Notes under the pieces: model-generated
The model's input: only the letters and a program-made list of their open reading frames with translations
The model's database searches: none
Told to the model about the DNA's origin: nothing
Source: Mucilaginibacter gotjawali
GTDB lineage: Bacteria; Bacteroidota; Bacteroidia; Sphingobacteriales; Sphingobacteriaceae
Direction: 5' to 3'
NCBI RefSeq assembly: GCF_002355435.1
Contig: NZ_AP017313.1
Span: 4,774,001-4,838,000 of the forward strand
DNA length: 64,000 nt
Shown here: piece by piece, positions 1 through 9,700 of the stretch
Position numbering within the stretch: position 1 is the first letter of the stretch
Layout of the letters: each line of letters begins with the position of its first letter
Translations under genes and position numbers: made by a program

Positions 1-250
1 GGCCGAATAATTCTGAATCTATCGTCCCTTCGGGGATAGCCCCACAGTTTACTGCAATAAAGGGCCCATGTTTACGCGGGCTGATCTGGTGAATAATATG
101 TGAAAACACCTCCTTACCGCTACCGCTTTCGCCGGTAATCAATACAGAAATATCCGTCGGTGCCACCTGTATGGCTATATTTATTGCCCGGTTAAGCAAT
201 GGCGAACTGCCAATGATCCCGAAGCGTTGTTTTATTTCCTGTATCTCCAT
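1..250 (-). CDS. Sigma-54-dependent transcriptional activator, AAA+ domain (partial)
   Basis: This is the N-terminal 83 residues of a gene that runs off the left edge. The Walker A motif GESGSGKE is clear, followed by the NCGAIPEG...SELFG block typical of the sigma-54 interaction domain. The protein starts directly with the AAA+ domain (MEIQEIKQRF...), so there is no N-terminal receiver or GAF domain and control must come from elsewhere. Proteins of this family remodel the sigma-54 RNA polymerase closed complex using ATP. It lies downstream of miaB on the same strand, separated by 242 bases that hold imperfect inverted repeats. The regulon and the C-terminal DNA-binding domain cannot be seen here. 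Confidence 0.9.
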   Translation of the reverse strand, partial: MEIQEIKQRFGIIGSSPLLNRAINIAIQVAPTDISVLITGESGSGKEVFSHIIHQISPRKHGPFIAVNCGAIPEGTIDSELFG

Positions 251-492
251 GCGGTTAGAATCAAGAGTCAAGAATCAAGATTCAAGACAAAAATTTAAGT
301 TTGAGGATTTAATTAAGAAATCCCCCTAATTAGCTAAGACTATTCAGTCTCAATTTTATTTTAAATTATCCCTGAATACAAAAATCATTTTTTGTATTTC
401 AGATGTTAACGCCAAACAACTCTTCAGTTTTTCAGCATCTCCATATTTTCGGCGTTCACAAATCAGCAATTGGGTTTCTTTGACTCCTGGCT
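251..492. repeat. Intergenic region with degenerate inverted GTCAAGAATC-type repeats
   Basis: No gene is visible. Bases 256-290 hold overlapping copies of a GTCAAGAATCAAGA-like unit, and bases 466-492 hold an approximate inverse (TTTCTTTGACTCCTGGCTC), so the RNA could fold into a loose stem. The arrangement matches the repeat-filled gaps seen between many other genes in this window. Confidence 0.5.
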
Positions 493-1962
493 CTAAACAA
501 CTTTCCCGATCAGGGTAGCTGTTGTACTCCTGTCGATTAAAACGTTTACATACTGCCCCGGTTTATAATTTTCACCTACCGGGAAAACCACCATCGCGTT
601 ATTATCACTTCTGCCGCAATAATCATTGTCTGATTTTTTTGAAAAGCCTTCGATCAAAACCTTTTGTACGGAACCAACCTGCGCCTGTAGCCGAGAGAAT
701 GAGTATTGCTGTTGTTTGGCAACTACATCTTTCAGGCGCTGGCGTTTTACCGCGTCAGGGATATCGTCAGCATAACGTTTGGCTGCTAAAGTACCCGGGC
801 GTTCGGAATACATAAACATATAGGCAAAGTCATACTGCACATAATCCATCATGCTTAAGGTATCCTGGTGTTCTTCATCCGTTTCGCTGCAAAACCCGGT
901 GATCACATCGGTTGAAATGGCACATTCGGGGATGATCCTCCTGATCGCGTCGATCCTGTTGATATACCAGTCGCGGTCATACGTACGGTTCATCATTTCC
1001 AGCACACGGCTATTGCCCGATTGTACCGGCAGGTGGATATAGTTGCAAATATTATCGTGTTTTTTTATGGTGTACAGCACTTCGTCGGTAATATCCTTTG
1101 GGTGGGAAGTTGAAAAACGCACCCGCAGATCGGGATTGATCAAGGCAACCATTTCTAAAAGGTTGGCAAAGTTGACTTGCTGTATATCACCTAAACCCTC
1201 TGCTTTTTCTTCTTCCGGACTTTCGGACTTCCCGACTTTCGGACTTCCTCCCCATTTATACGAATCCACATTTTGCCCCAGCAAGGTAACCTCGCGGTAT
1301 CCCTGGTTAAACAAATCAGTACATTCTTTAACGATGGATTGCGGGTCGCGGCTGCGCTCGCGGCCACGTGTAAAAGGCACTACACAAAACGAACACATAT
1401 TATCGCAACCCCGCATAATTGATACGAAGGCATTAATACCATTGCTGTTAAGGCGTACCGGGCTTATATCCGCATAGGTTTCTTCCCGTGATAAAAGCAC
1501 ATTCACTGCTTTCTGTCCACTATCCACCTGGTCTATCAGGTTAGGCAGGTCGCGGTAAGCATCAGGGCCAACCACTACATCCACCAATTTTTCTTCTTCT
1601 AAAAACTTTGATTTTAAGCGTTCGGCCATGCAGCCAAGCACACCAACTACCAGTCCGGGGTTCTTCACCTTGGCAATGGTAAATTCGCGCAAGCGGTGAC
1701 GAACGCGCTGTTCAGCGTTTTCGCGGATAGAACAGGTATTGATAAATATCACGTCGGCAACATTAAAATCCGAAGTTGTTTCATATCCCTGATCCAGCAA
1801 AATAGAAGCTACTATCTCACTGTCAGAGAAATTCATGGCACAGCCATAACTTTCAATATAAAGTTTCCGGCCATTATTTTTTGCCTTTTTTGTTTCCAAT
1901 ACCAGGGCTTCTCCCTGCCTGCTTTCGTCGTGCACTTTATCTGCAATTGCCAGATCCATCAT
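493..1962 (-). CDS. miaB: tRNA-2-methylthio-N6-dimethylallyladenosine synthase MiaB
   Basis: This is a radical-SAM methylthiotransferase that adds the 2-methylthio group to i6A37 of tRNAs reading UNN codons. The UPF0004 domain has cysteines C41, C77 and C111 for the auxiliary cluster. The radical-SAM CxxxCxxC is C186, C190 and C193 (RGCDNMCSFCVVPF). A TRAM RNA-binding domain fills roughly the last 65 residues. The length of 489 is slightly above the usual 440-475, partly because of a charged low-complexity insertion at about residues 238-256. That insertion is encoded by four perfect 8-bp units at 1215-1246, a repeat otherwise found between genes in this window. A consensus promoter lies just upstream, so the gene is probably transcribed alone or together with the sigma-54 regulator. 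Confidence 0.97.
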   Translation of the reverse strand: MMDLAIADKVHDESRQGEALVLETKKAKNNGRKLYIESYGCAMNFSDSEIVASILLDQGYETTSDFNVADVIFINTCSIRENAEQRVRHRLREFTIAKVKNPGLVVGVLGCMAERLKSKFLEEEKLVDVVVGPDAYRDLPNLIDQVDSGQKAVNVLLSREETYADISPVRLNSNGINAFVSIMRGCDNMCSFCVVPFTRGRERSRDPQSIVKECTDLFNQGYREVTLLGQNVDSYKWGGSPKVGKSESPEEEKAEGLGDIQQVNFANLLEMVALINPDLRVRFSTSHPKDITDEVLYTIKKHDNICNYIHLPVQSGNSRVLEMMNRTYDRDWYINRIDAIRRIIPECAISTDVITGFCSETDEEHQDTLSMMDYVQYDFAYMFMYSERPGTLAAKRYADDIPDAVKRQRLKDVVAKQQQYSFSRLQAQVGSVQKVLIEGFSKKSDNDYCGRSDNNAMVVFPVGENYKPGQYVNVLIDRSTTATLIGKVV

Positions 1963-1982
1963 CTATATAAAAAATTGGTTTG

Positions 1983-2008
1983 CAAAAATACATAAAATTT
2001 AAATACAA
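1983..2008 (-). promoter_or_regulatory. Predicted Bacteroidota promoter of miaB
   Basis: On the minus strand the -7 box is TATTTTTG (1990 to 1983), a full match to TAnnTTTG. A TTG at 2008-2006 could act as the -33 element, although the 15-base spacer is short. The predicted leader to the miaB ATG is about 20 bases. Confidence 0.6.
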
Positions 2009-2075
2009 GATGACATATTGTCAGTAATAACAAAATCCTTACATACTTGTTATAAAAACTGTTTAATAAATACTC

Positions 2076-3941
2076 GTGGAATCAATAGAAGCAAAAACTA
2101 TCAAAAAAATCCGTAAATGGCCCTTTGTTTTTTTGGGAATTATCCTCCTGATCGCCGGCGCGGGCTATTATTTTTATAATCAATACGTTGCAGGCAATCG
2201 CTGGAAGCCCGTGTTACAAAAACGGCTGAAAGAATTGGTGCTCAGTTCCAGTGACAGCTTGTATCATATTGAATATTCAGATTTCGACCTCAATATCACA
2301 TCCGGTAACGCAACGCTTTCGGATTTCAGGCTCATTCCTGATACAGCTGTGTATGAAAAGCTGGTAAGGCTGAAAAAAGCTCCGGATAACCTTTTTATAC
2401 TGAGTGTTAAAAAGTTGTCCATCAAAAATATTGGCGCCCGTAAGGCATATTACGATAAAATACTGGATATAGACAATATCACCATCGAGAACCCAAGCCT
2501 CACCATCATTGATAAACGGTATCACTTTAATGATACTGTAAAGGTCGGAAAGCCAAAAACGCCTTATCAAATAATGAAAAAAGTATTTAAGCAATTGCGT
2601 ATCGACTCGATCTCATTAAAAGATATCAGTTTAAATTACATCAACAAAAACAAACCGGTAACCAAACAGACTGAACTGAAACACCTTGATATTGATATTT
2701 CTGATGTTTTTATTGATTCATTGTCCGGGTCGGACTCATCGAGATTTTATTACACCAAAGGAGTGAATGTTACGGTTCATGACTATCATATCGCTACGCC
2801 CGACGGTTTATATGATGCCAGGGCGCAAAAAATCTATTTTTCGACCTCCGAAAGAAAAATTGTATTGGATAACCTTTCCCTTTCGCCCAGATACAACCGT
2901 GATGATTTTTACAAACAAACAGGAAAAACCGGCGATATTTTTACCTTAAAATTTAAAAAAATAGATATAAACGATATCGACCTGCAGGATTTTTTACGTG
3001 CCCAGGTGCTATATGCCGGCGTAATGAACATCAGCAAACCAGATGTGCAGATCTATACAAATAATGCTTATAAAGGAAAAAAAGGGACAAAAATTGGGAT
3101 GGATCCCCAGCAGGCACTCCAAAAGGTAGCCCTGGATATGCGGATCAAACGGATCAACATTAAAAATGCAAGGATCAGTTATTCGGAAACGGATAAGATC
3201 ACCAACGCCACCGGTGAAATTCTTTTTACCCATACCAACGGCTATATTTTAAATGTAACCAACGATGATGATCAAAAAAAGCGAAATCCCTATATGCGGG
3301 CCTTTATCGATACACGATTTATGGACGCCGCTCCGTTCAGCGTAAATTTTAAATTTAACCTGGTGGCAAAGGACGGCGCATTTAATTATTCGGGCGAATT
3401 GGGTAAGTTTGATGGAAAGGTGCTTGATAAGCTGGTAAAGCCTTTGGCCATGGTACATATCCAATCGGCCGATATTGAAAAACTTGATTTTAATGTTAAT
3501 GCGAGTAACTATGCCGGTAAAGGCGACATTAAGTTTTATTATAAGAACTTAAAAATTCAGCTGCTAAAAAAAGTAGAAGGAAAAAACGAACTGCAAAAAC
3601 TGGGATTTTTTTCGGCCCTGGCCAATAACCTGATCCTGGAGCAAAACAACCCGGGCAAGGACAGTGTATTACGGCCCGGCCCCATTGATTTAAAGCGCGA
3701 GCCGGATGTGTCGTTTTTCAGCTTTTTATACAAGGCCCTGCTGGATGGTTTAAAGCCGAGCGTGGGTTATGATAAAAAAACAGAGTCGCAGGTTAACACT
3801 ACTATCGTAAAAGTTAGTAATTTGGTAAACACAATTAAGGAATTTAAGGAAAAACGAAAAGAACGGAGAGCAGCGCGAAAAATGGCGCGGCAGGCAAAAC
3901 GGGATTCATTAAATAAAATAAAAGAAAACAAGGGTAATTAA
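2076..3941 (+). CDS. AsmA-like envelope protein, first of a tandem pair
   Basis: I do not recognise a specific family name. The 621-residue protein has one N-terminal membrane segment (about residues 14-34) and then a long, beta-rich, periplasm-facing region reminiscent of AsmA/DUF748 proteins. It ends in a very basic tail (KEKRKERRAARKMARQAK). The downstream gene is a clear paralogue: both share SSDxLY, PDTAVY, a GxxKPxxGxDxKxxxxI-like motif near the C-terminus and the basic tail. The start is GTG. The stop codon overlaps the next ATG (TAATG), which implies an operon and coupled translation. AsmA-like proteins are linked to lipid transport or outer-membrane homeostasis; that role here is inference. 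Confidence 0.8.
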   Translation: MESIEAKTIKKIRKWPFVFLGIILLIAGAGYYFYNQYVAGNRWKPVLQKRLKELVLSSSDSLYHIEYSDFDLNITSGNATLSDFRLIPDTAVYEKLVRLKKAPDNLFILSVKKLSIKNIGARKAYYDKILDIDNITIENPSLTIIDKRYHFNDTVKVGKPKTPYQIMKKVFKQLRIDSISLKDISLNYINKNKPVTKQTELKHLDIDISDVFIDSLSGSDSSRFYYTKGVNVTVHDYHIATPDGLYDARAQKIYFSTSERKIVLDNLSLSPRYNRDDFYKQTGKTGDIFTLKFKKIDINDIDLQDFLRAQVLYAGVMNISKPDVQIYTNNAYKGKKGTKIGMDPQQALQKVALDMRIKRINIKNARISYSETDKITNATGEILFTHTNGYILNVTNDDDQKKRNPYMRAFIDTRFMDAAPFSVNFKFNLVAKDGAFNYSGELGKFDGKVLDKLVKPLAMVHIQSADIEKLDFNVNASNYAGKGDIKFYYKNLKIQLLKKVEGKNELQKLGFFSALANNLILEQNNPGKDSVLRPGPIDLKREPDVSFFSFLYKALLDGLKPSVGYDKKTESQVNTTIVKVSNLVNTIKEFKEKRKERRAARKMARQAKRDSLNKIKENKGN

Positions 3942-5758
3942 TGGCTTTTAACCTATTTAAGCGTAAATGGCATAAAACTACAGCGGTTATTGTTGCAATC
4001 CTTATCTCCCTTGTTTTAATTTTTTCCATATTCGTCAATAGCTACTGGTCGCCCATATTATCTTCAAAAGTGAAGGAAGTAGTGTTGAAGAGCAGCGATG
4101 GGTTGTACACTGCAAACTTCTCTTCTGCCGAACTTCACGTAATCCGGGGATCGATAGATATTTTTAATATTACCTTTAAACCCGATACTGCCGTTTATAA
4201 CCTCAGGAAGAAACAAAACCTGGCGCCCAACAATATGGTTGAACTTCATGTAAAGCGCCTTACGTTAAATCATATACATCCTTTTAAATTATATTTTCAG
4301 CACAAACTCCAAATTGGCGAGGTTTTGATGGAATCGCCGGTAGTTGAAATAAGTTACCGTTTGAATCACAAAAAAGACACGGTGTTAAAAAACAACAGCA
4401 CCGCCTGGCAAAAAATATCAAAAAACCTGCGTTCTATCCAAATCGGCAGTATTCTTTTAGGGGATGTGAAACTAAAATATGAAGATTATTCGGGTGCTGA
4501 TTTAGCTACTACTGAATTTAAAGAGATGAATTTGAGCGCAAAAGACCTGCTCATTGATTCTGCTACCCAAACGGACAAGTCGCGGTTGCTATACTGCAGG
4601 GATATAATTTTAGAATTGAATAACTATGCAGCTAAATCACCAAACGGGTTGTACACCTATAAGTTTGATCACGTTAAATTATCCACGCGGCAATCAAGGT
4701 TAAATATTGAAGGGTTAACGCTTACGCCGATAAAAACCAATGCATTTTTTTCAAAGAGCGATAGGGACAAGTTCACAATGCGGCTTGATTCGTTGCAATT
4801 AGATCGGTTTGATTTTTTAAATTATCATAAGTACAGGCTGGTTACGGCATCAAAATTATCGCTAAAAAAGGGAAGTATTGAAGTTTTTGGTAACCCAAAT
4901 CATAAAAAACCATCTTCAGACAGGGTGGTCACTTTCCCAAATGTCGGGCTGTTTAAAATAAATGCCGATATAGAGATAGATACCGCCATACTTCAGCACA
5001 TTGATGTATTTTACAGTGAATTTAATCAAAAATCAAATAAAACGGGTACCATCTCTTTTAACAATACAGATGGCCGTTTTCTGAATATTACTACCCGGCC
5101 AACAGCATTGCAAAAAAACAACATTTGCGCAATTGACCTTAACACCTGGTTTATGAACCAGGGCAATCTTGATATCAAATTTGCATTTAATTTAACCGAC
5201 CCCAACCATTCGTTTTCCTATAAAGGTCACCTGGGCGCGTTGAACCTGAAAGTGCTCAATTCGGCTACCCGGCCACTAACGATGATCAAGGTAAACTCAG
5301 GCACTTTAAAACAATTTGATTTTGATATTAAAGCCAACAGTACACAAAGCCGGGGGAAAATCACGATGCTGTACAACGACCTTACCGTAAGTTTATTGAA
5401 ACCAGACAGCGTAATGAATAATTTACGGGCCCGGCCAATTGAATCGTTATACGCCAATGTATTTATATTAAAACATGATAATCCTGATAAGGCAGGCGGT
5501 AGACCCCGGTCGGTGTTCGTTACCGAAACCCGTCCGCCGGAGAGCCCGTTTTTTAAATTCGCGTGGAAAACCCTGTTAAGCGGCATAAAACCCGCCATCG
5601 GCCTCGACCAAAAAAAGCAGGGGGAGATTATTGCCAAGGTAAATCAGATGGCGATAAACAAACAGGACCGCCTGGTAAAAAAACAGTTGAGGATACAGCG
5701 CAGGGAAGAACGCCGCAAAAAAAGGGAAGCAAAAGCAGTTCAACAAAGTAAAAACTAA
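3941..5758 (+). CDS. AsmA-like envelope protein, second of a tandem pair
   Basis: This is a 605-residue paralogue of the preceding protein with the same plan: an N-terminal membrane anchor (about residues 14-33), a long extracytoplasmic region with many short hydrophobic/charged alternations, a conserved LLSGIKPAIGLDQKK segment near the end and a strongly basic C-terminal tail (RIQRREERRKKREAK). Translation starts at the ATG inside the upstream stop codon overlap. The pair probably arose by tandem duplication and has since diverged widely. No catalytic motif is visible. A structural or lipid-transfer role in the envelope is the likeliest reading, but it is unproven. Confidence 0.8.
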   Translation: MAFNLFKRKWHKTTAVIVAILISLVLIFSIFVNSYWSPILSSKVKEVVLKSSDGLYTANFSSAELHVIRGSIDIFNITFKPDTAVYNLRKKQNLAPNNMVELHVKRLTLNHIHPFKLYFQHKLQIGEVLMESPVVEISYRLNHKKDTVLKNNSTAWQKISKNLRSIQIGSILLGDVKLKYEDYSGADLATTEFKEMNLSAKDLLIDSATQTDKSRLLYCRDIILELNNYAAKSPNGLYTYKFDHVKLSTRQSRLNIEGLTLTPIKTNAFFSKSDRDKFTMRLDSLQLDRFDFLNYHKYRLVTASKLSLKKGSIEVFGNPNHKKPSSDRVVTFPNVGLFKINADIEIDTAILQHIDVFYSEFNQKSNKTGTISFNNTDGRFLNITTRPTALQKNNICAIDLNTWFMNQGNLDIKFAFNLTDPNHSFSYKGHLGALNLKVLNSATRPLTMIKVNSGTLKQFDFDIKANSTQSRGKITMLYNDLTVSLLKPDSVMNNLRARPIESLYANVFILKHDNPDKAGGRPRSVFVTETRPPESPFFKFAWKTLLSGIKPAIGLDQKKQGEIIAKVNQMAINKQDRLVKKQLRIQRREERRKKREAKAVQQSKN

Positions 5759-5856
5759 TACGCCTGGCTAACAGCTTCCCGTATCGTATTTAAAATCTTC
5801 TCCCGCCGTGCAACACTTTTGTATTTGGTTACATCTTATCGTTAAAACAAACAATT

Positions 5857-6564
5857 ATGAAAAGATTAACCTATACAATTTTTGCGGCAATGCTGGTAAT
5901 TGCCGTAAGTTTTAAAGCCTCGGCACAACCTGGCGAAAGCAGGCAGGTTTCGGGGTTTCACAGCATAGCTTCGTCGGGGCCATTTGATGTGCATGTAAAC
6001 ATTAACGGAACTGAAAGTTTGAAAATATCAGCCGGTTCTGATATGATCAAAGAGATTGAGACCGTAGTTGAAGACGGCACGCTCAAAATAAAATTTAAAC
6101 ACCATCATGAATGGAATAACGACGACTATGGCAAGATTGACGTTTATGTAACTGCTAAATCACTTTCAGCGTTGGTTAATTCGGGTTCAGGCTCCATCAG
6201 GGTTGAGGGCGCGGCAGTTAGCGGCGAGAATGTAAATATAGTTTTAAGCGGATCAGGCGATATTGAATCTTCAGTAAAATCCGGCAGCCTGCATGCAACG
6301 ATCAGCGGTTCAGGGTCTATCAAATTAAGTGGATCATCGGATGAAACTAAAGTAGTGATCAGCGGATCAGGCGAAATGAAAGGAAAAGAATTAAAAACCA
6401 ATTCTGCTTCCGTGGTAATTTCCGGTTCAGGAAACGCCTATTTTAATGCTGATAAAACAGTTTCGGCCCATATTGCAGGTTCAGGCAACGTTGTCTATTC
6501 TGGAAACGCTACCATTACCGATAGCAAAACTGTAGGCTCAGGCAGTGTTAGTAAAGAGGATTAG
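5857..6564 (+). CDS. GIN-domain (DUF2807) secreted protein
   Basis: The 235-residue protein has a signal peptide (cleavage after KASAQ, about residue 23) and then a head GIN domain (DUF2807), seen as VSGFHSIASSGPFDVHV followed by many SGSG turns at regular spacing. Each SGSG marks a turn of a right-handed beta-helix. Members of this family are annotated as putative autotransporter-like adhesins in Bacteroidota, but their substrates are unknown. The gene stands alone: 98 bases separate it from the upstream pair, and it is followed by an octamer repeat and a strong bidirectional terminator shared with sprA. Confidence 0.9.
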   Translation: MKRLTYTIFAAMLVIAVSFKASAQPGESRQVSGFHSIASSGPFDVHVNINGTESLKISAGSDMIKEIETVVEDGTLKIKFKHHHEWNNDDYGKIDVYVTAKSLSALVNSGSGSIRVEGAAVSGENVNIVLSGSGDIESSVKSGSLHATISGSGSIKLSGSSDETKVVISGSGEMKGKELKTNSASVVISGSGNAYFNADKTVSAHIAGSGNVVYSGNATITDSKTVGSGSVSKED

Positions 6565-6568
6565 TGTT

Positions 6569-6623
6569 AAGTCCGAAAGTCAGTAAAGTCCGGAAGTCCG
6601 AAAGAAGCAGCGACTGACGTTTC
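6569..6623. repeat. AAGTCCGA octamer repeat tract
   Basis: Units read AAGTCCGA, AAGTCAGT, AAAGTCCGG, AAGTCCGA (6569-6601). A partly inverted match, CGAAAGTCAGT at 6574-6584 against ACTGACGTTTCG at 6612-6623, could form a hairpin. The same octamer family recurs at 1215-1246, 32342-32378 and 60703-60736. Confidence 0.75.
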
Positions 6624-6658
6624 GGCAAAACAACCTAAGTCACATAAAAAGAAATAAT

Positions 6659-6693
6659 AAAAGCCCGGCTGAAAGTTCTTCAATCGGGCTTTT
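6659..6693. terminator. Bidirectional rho-independent terminator
   Basis: The arms AAAAGCCCG (6659-6667) and CGGGCTTTT (6685-6693) flank a loop and are followed by T-rich sequence on both strands. It sits between the convergent GIN-domain gene and sprA and can serve both. Confidence 0.9.
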
Positions 6694-6770
6694 ATTTTTA
6701 ATCGACCAACGGTTTATTACATAGCGGAAATTGCCGTTAATTTCCCCGACCTGACCCAATGACCCAATGA

Positions 6771-9700
6771 CTATTGCAGCAACAACTTCAGGTTAATACC
6801 AAAAGTGGTAAAGGCCGTATTAAATGTCTGCGAAGTATATGGCCGGGTGATGTTTGAGTCGTAAAACAAATTAAGGTTAAAATGCTGGTTGATCACATAA
6901 TCAATTGATGGCCTTACAGTAATATTTTCAGCGCCCGACGATACCTGCGCCTGTTGTACGTCCGCCTGGTAAATCAGGTCTTTTGTACTTTGGAGCGAAA
7001 AATCGATCTTAAAGTTAACATCATTTTTTGCCCGGCTGCTAAACAGGCCAAACGGAAAATGGAAATCTTTATCATGGTAACCCCATCCTAAAACCAGTAC
7101 ATGCTGGTCTTCCTCAGCCAGCTGGCTGTTTAAAACACTTAGACTTAATGAACGGCTCTGGCGGTATTCAACGTTTGCCGTCATACTGTTTTTAAACCTT
7201 GCGTTTAACCCCAGCAACGGCACAAATTGCTCAAATATAGTAACTGTTGAAAACTGGTACAGCGGTAAAAAATCGTTATTGGCGTCTCTTGAACTTACTG
7301 CTCCGTTGGTTGCCTGGTATTGCAAAAGCGTACTGTAGCCGCTAACGTTATATGAAGACCGGTAGCCGTGGGTGATATCAAATGATTCGAACATTTCAGC
7401 AAAGAACGGGATATGGCTTAAACCATTATAGGTTACCTGCCAGTTTGGTATCGGGATTGCCGGGAAAGGGCTTAGATTGACGCCGCCTGCATTTTTACCT
7501 GTATATGCGGCAAGGAATGCAGGCACCAGCACATTTTCTGAATTGGCACTATACCCATCAGCATAGCCATTGGTTGGCGCCCCCGTTGAATTTGGGTTTG
7601 TGGCGCCTAATCTTTGCGATATTACGGTACGGTTGTTCTCAAATTGCTGGAAAGTTGGCGAGGTATTATTCACCCCGCTGATTTTTTTGAAGGCGGTACC
7701 GATGGTCATATAAGAAATACTGTAGTCGCCTGTAGTAACCGGGTTGTAACTCTGTATCAGGTTCGATCCGTCAATCGATTTAAAATTGGTTTGATAGGTA
7801 TGGTCCTGCGTTTTGAAAGCGCTTAATTCTATACGCAGATCTTTAAAAGGTTCAATGGTACTTTTAAAATTAAGCGCCTGGTTAAACGTAGTTACGTAAA
7901 GTTGATTTTGCAAAGTGTCGGTACTTATCCAGCCGTGCGAAAGGGCCGTTGCTCGCAGGTCGCCCTGCCCGCCCAGTAAAAAGCCGATACCGGGTGCGCC
8001 GTAATTCATGTCCTCACCTAAAAAGTTCGATTGCGGCAGGTAGCCAGGTATAAAGGTACCATCGGTCCTGGTAAAAGTGGCGCTCACATTTTTAATACTG
8101 GTTACCAGGCCAACCAAAAGCTTGTTCAGGTTATCTGTATTATCCTTGCTTTTTGATTTTTTTACAAACCCGAACTTGTTATACAGCATATCAAAATTCA
8201 GGGTGGGGTTAATTTGGATGCTGCGCGTATTGTCAATACTGTTGCCCACATCAAATTGCGGGTTATCAATGGCAAATAAAGGTTGCCCCTGCCAATGGAA
8301 AGTGGTTTGATAGCGTGTAGTTACCCCTACCCAGTCCATCCCGGGAATCTTGTTTATGGGAGGCGTATAGTTAAAGGTGATACTGTGGTTGTAATTGGTT
8401 GTACGGCCAAGGTTCAAAATGTTATGCCATAGGGTATCCATCTTTAATCCATTTAATGTACCATATGGTTCATCAACAGTGGCAAGATTTGTTGCATCAA
8501 TATCCATCGACAATGACTTGGTAATGTTCCATCCAAGGCCGTAAATCCTGGTAACAGTAAATGTTTTGTTAAAGGTGGTTGGTATCGGCACGGTTTCTTC
8601 CGGGTCATTGTTCCGCGGGGTATTCTGCGAATAAAAGCGATCAAAACTGATGCTAAAGTTTAACCTCGATGGCCATAAGCTCAAATTTATATCGCGCAAC
8701 AAGGCCAGCGAATTCTTTTTAATGATCTTGGCAAATGGTGAAAAATATTTGGGCTGATCGGTAAAGTTATAAGCCAGCGCAATCTTATACGTTTTTTCCA
8801 GGTCGTTCAGGGTTGAAAAATCGTGGTGGTCATATTCGCTGTAAGCAAAAGTAGCATTAAAATTTTCAAGGTCCCACACACGCGACGGGGCTTTTGAATC
8901 TACTTTCGATTTATGGATATTGGTAAAGTTGATACTCTTGCGCATGGTATAGTCTTCAGCAGCATTTTGTATGGAGTCGCGTTTCTGGCTTGTTTGCGCA
9001 GCGTTTAATGATTGTTTTAACAAAATATCGGGCGACGCGGGATCGTACTCCGGCGTACTTACCTGTGTAGAAACATTCACATAGGCCGGTATGTGCACCC
9101 CGCTTTTGTCAGGGAAGAATTTCCCGAGTTCAACATTCGCCGCAATGTTGTAACCTGTTATATCATTAAGGCTCCGGTCTTCCATACGCGAATCCAGGGT
9201 ACCAAACCCTGCGGTAGTTTTATTACCCGACACGGTTATATCGGCAAAATCAGCTAATTTGGCATTTACCTTACCAATAGCTGCCCATCCTCCTTTTTCG
9301 TTAAAATTTGTCGCGCGCATCTCATCAAACCATATGGTTCCTGATTTAGCCATGCCGTCATCCGTGCTGGTTGTTGACGAAGTTTTTACCGGATTACGTA
9401 CCCCAAGCATAATGGTGGTTACCAGGCCAAGGTCAGGTTCGCCCACTATGGTTATGGTATCGCGGCCGTCCGAAACTTTAAACGGTAAAGTAAGCGGCCA
9501 GGGCTGCCCGTGGTACCTGGCATTATTTCGGGCAAGTTTGGCGTTTGTTAATTTTGTAAGCGTAAGGTCAAGCTCATTTGCCGCGGGCCATATGGCATTC
9601 GGGTCTGAAGTGCCGGGCTGGGTTACCTGCAGCGGTATTTCATATTCGTAATAGTTGTTTATATAATCAGCGCCAAGCCTGATGAAGGCATTCAAATCGT

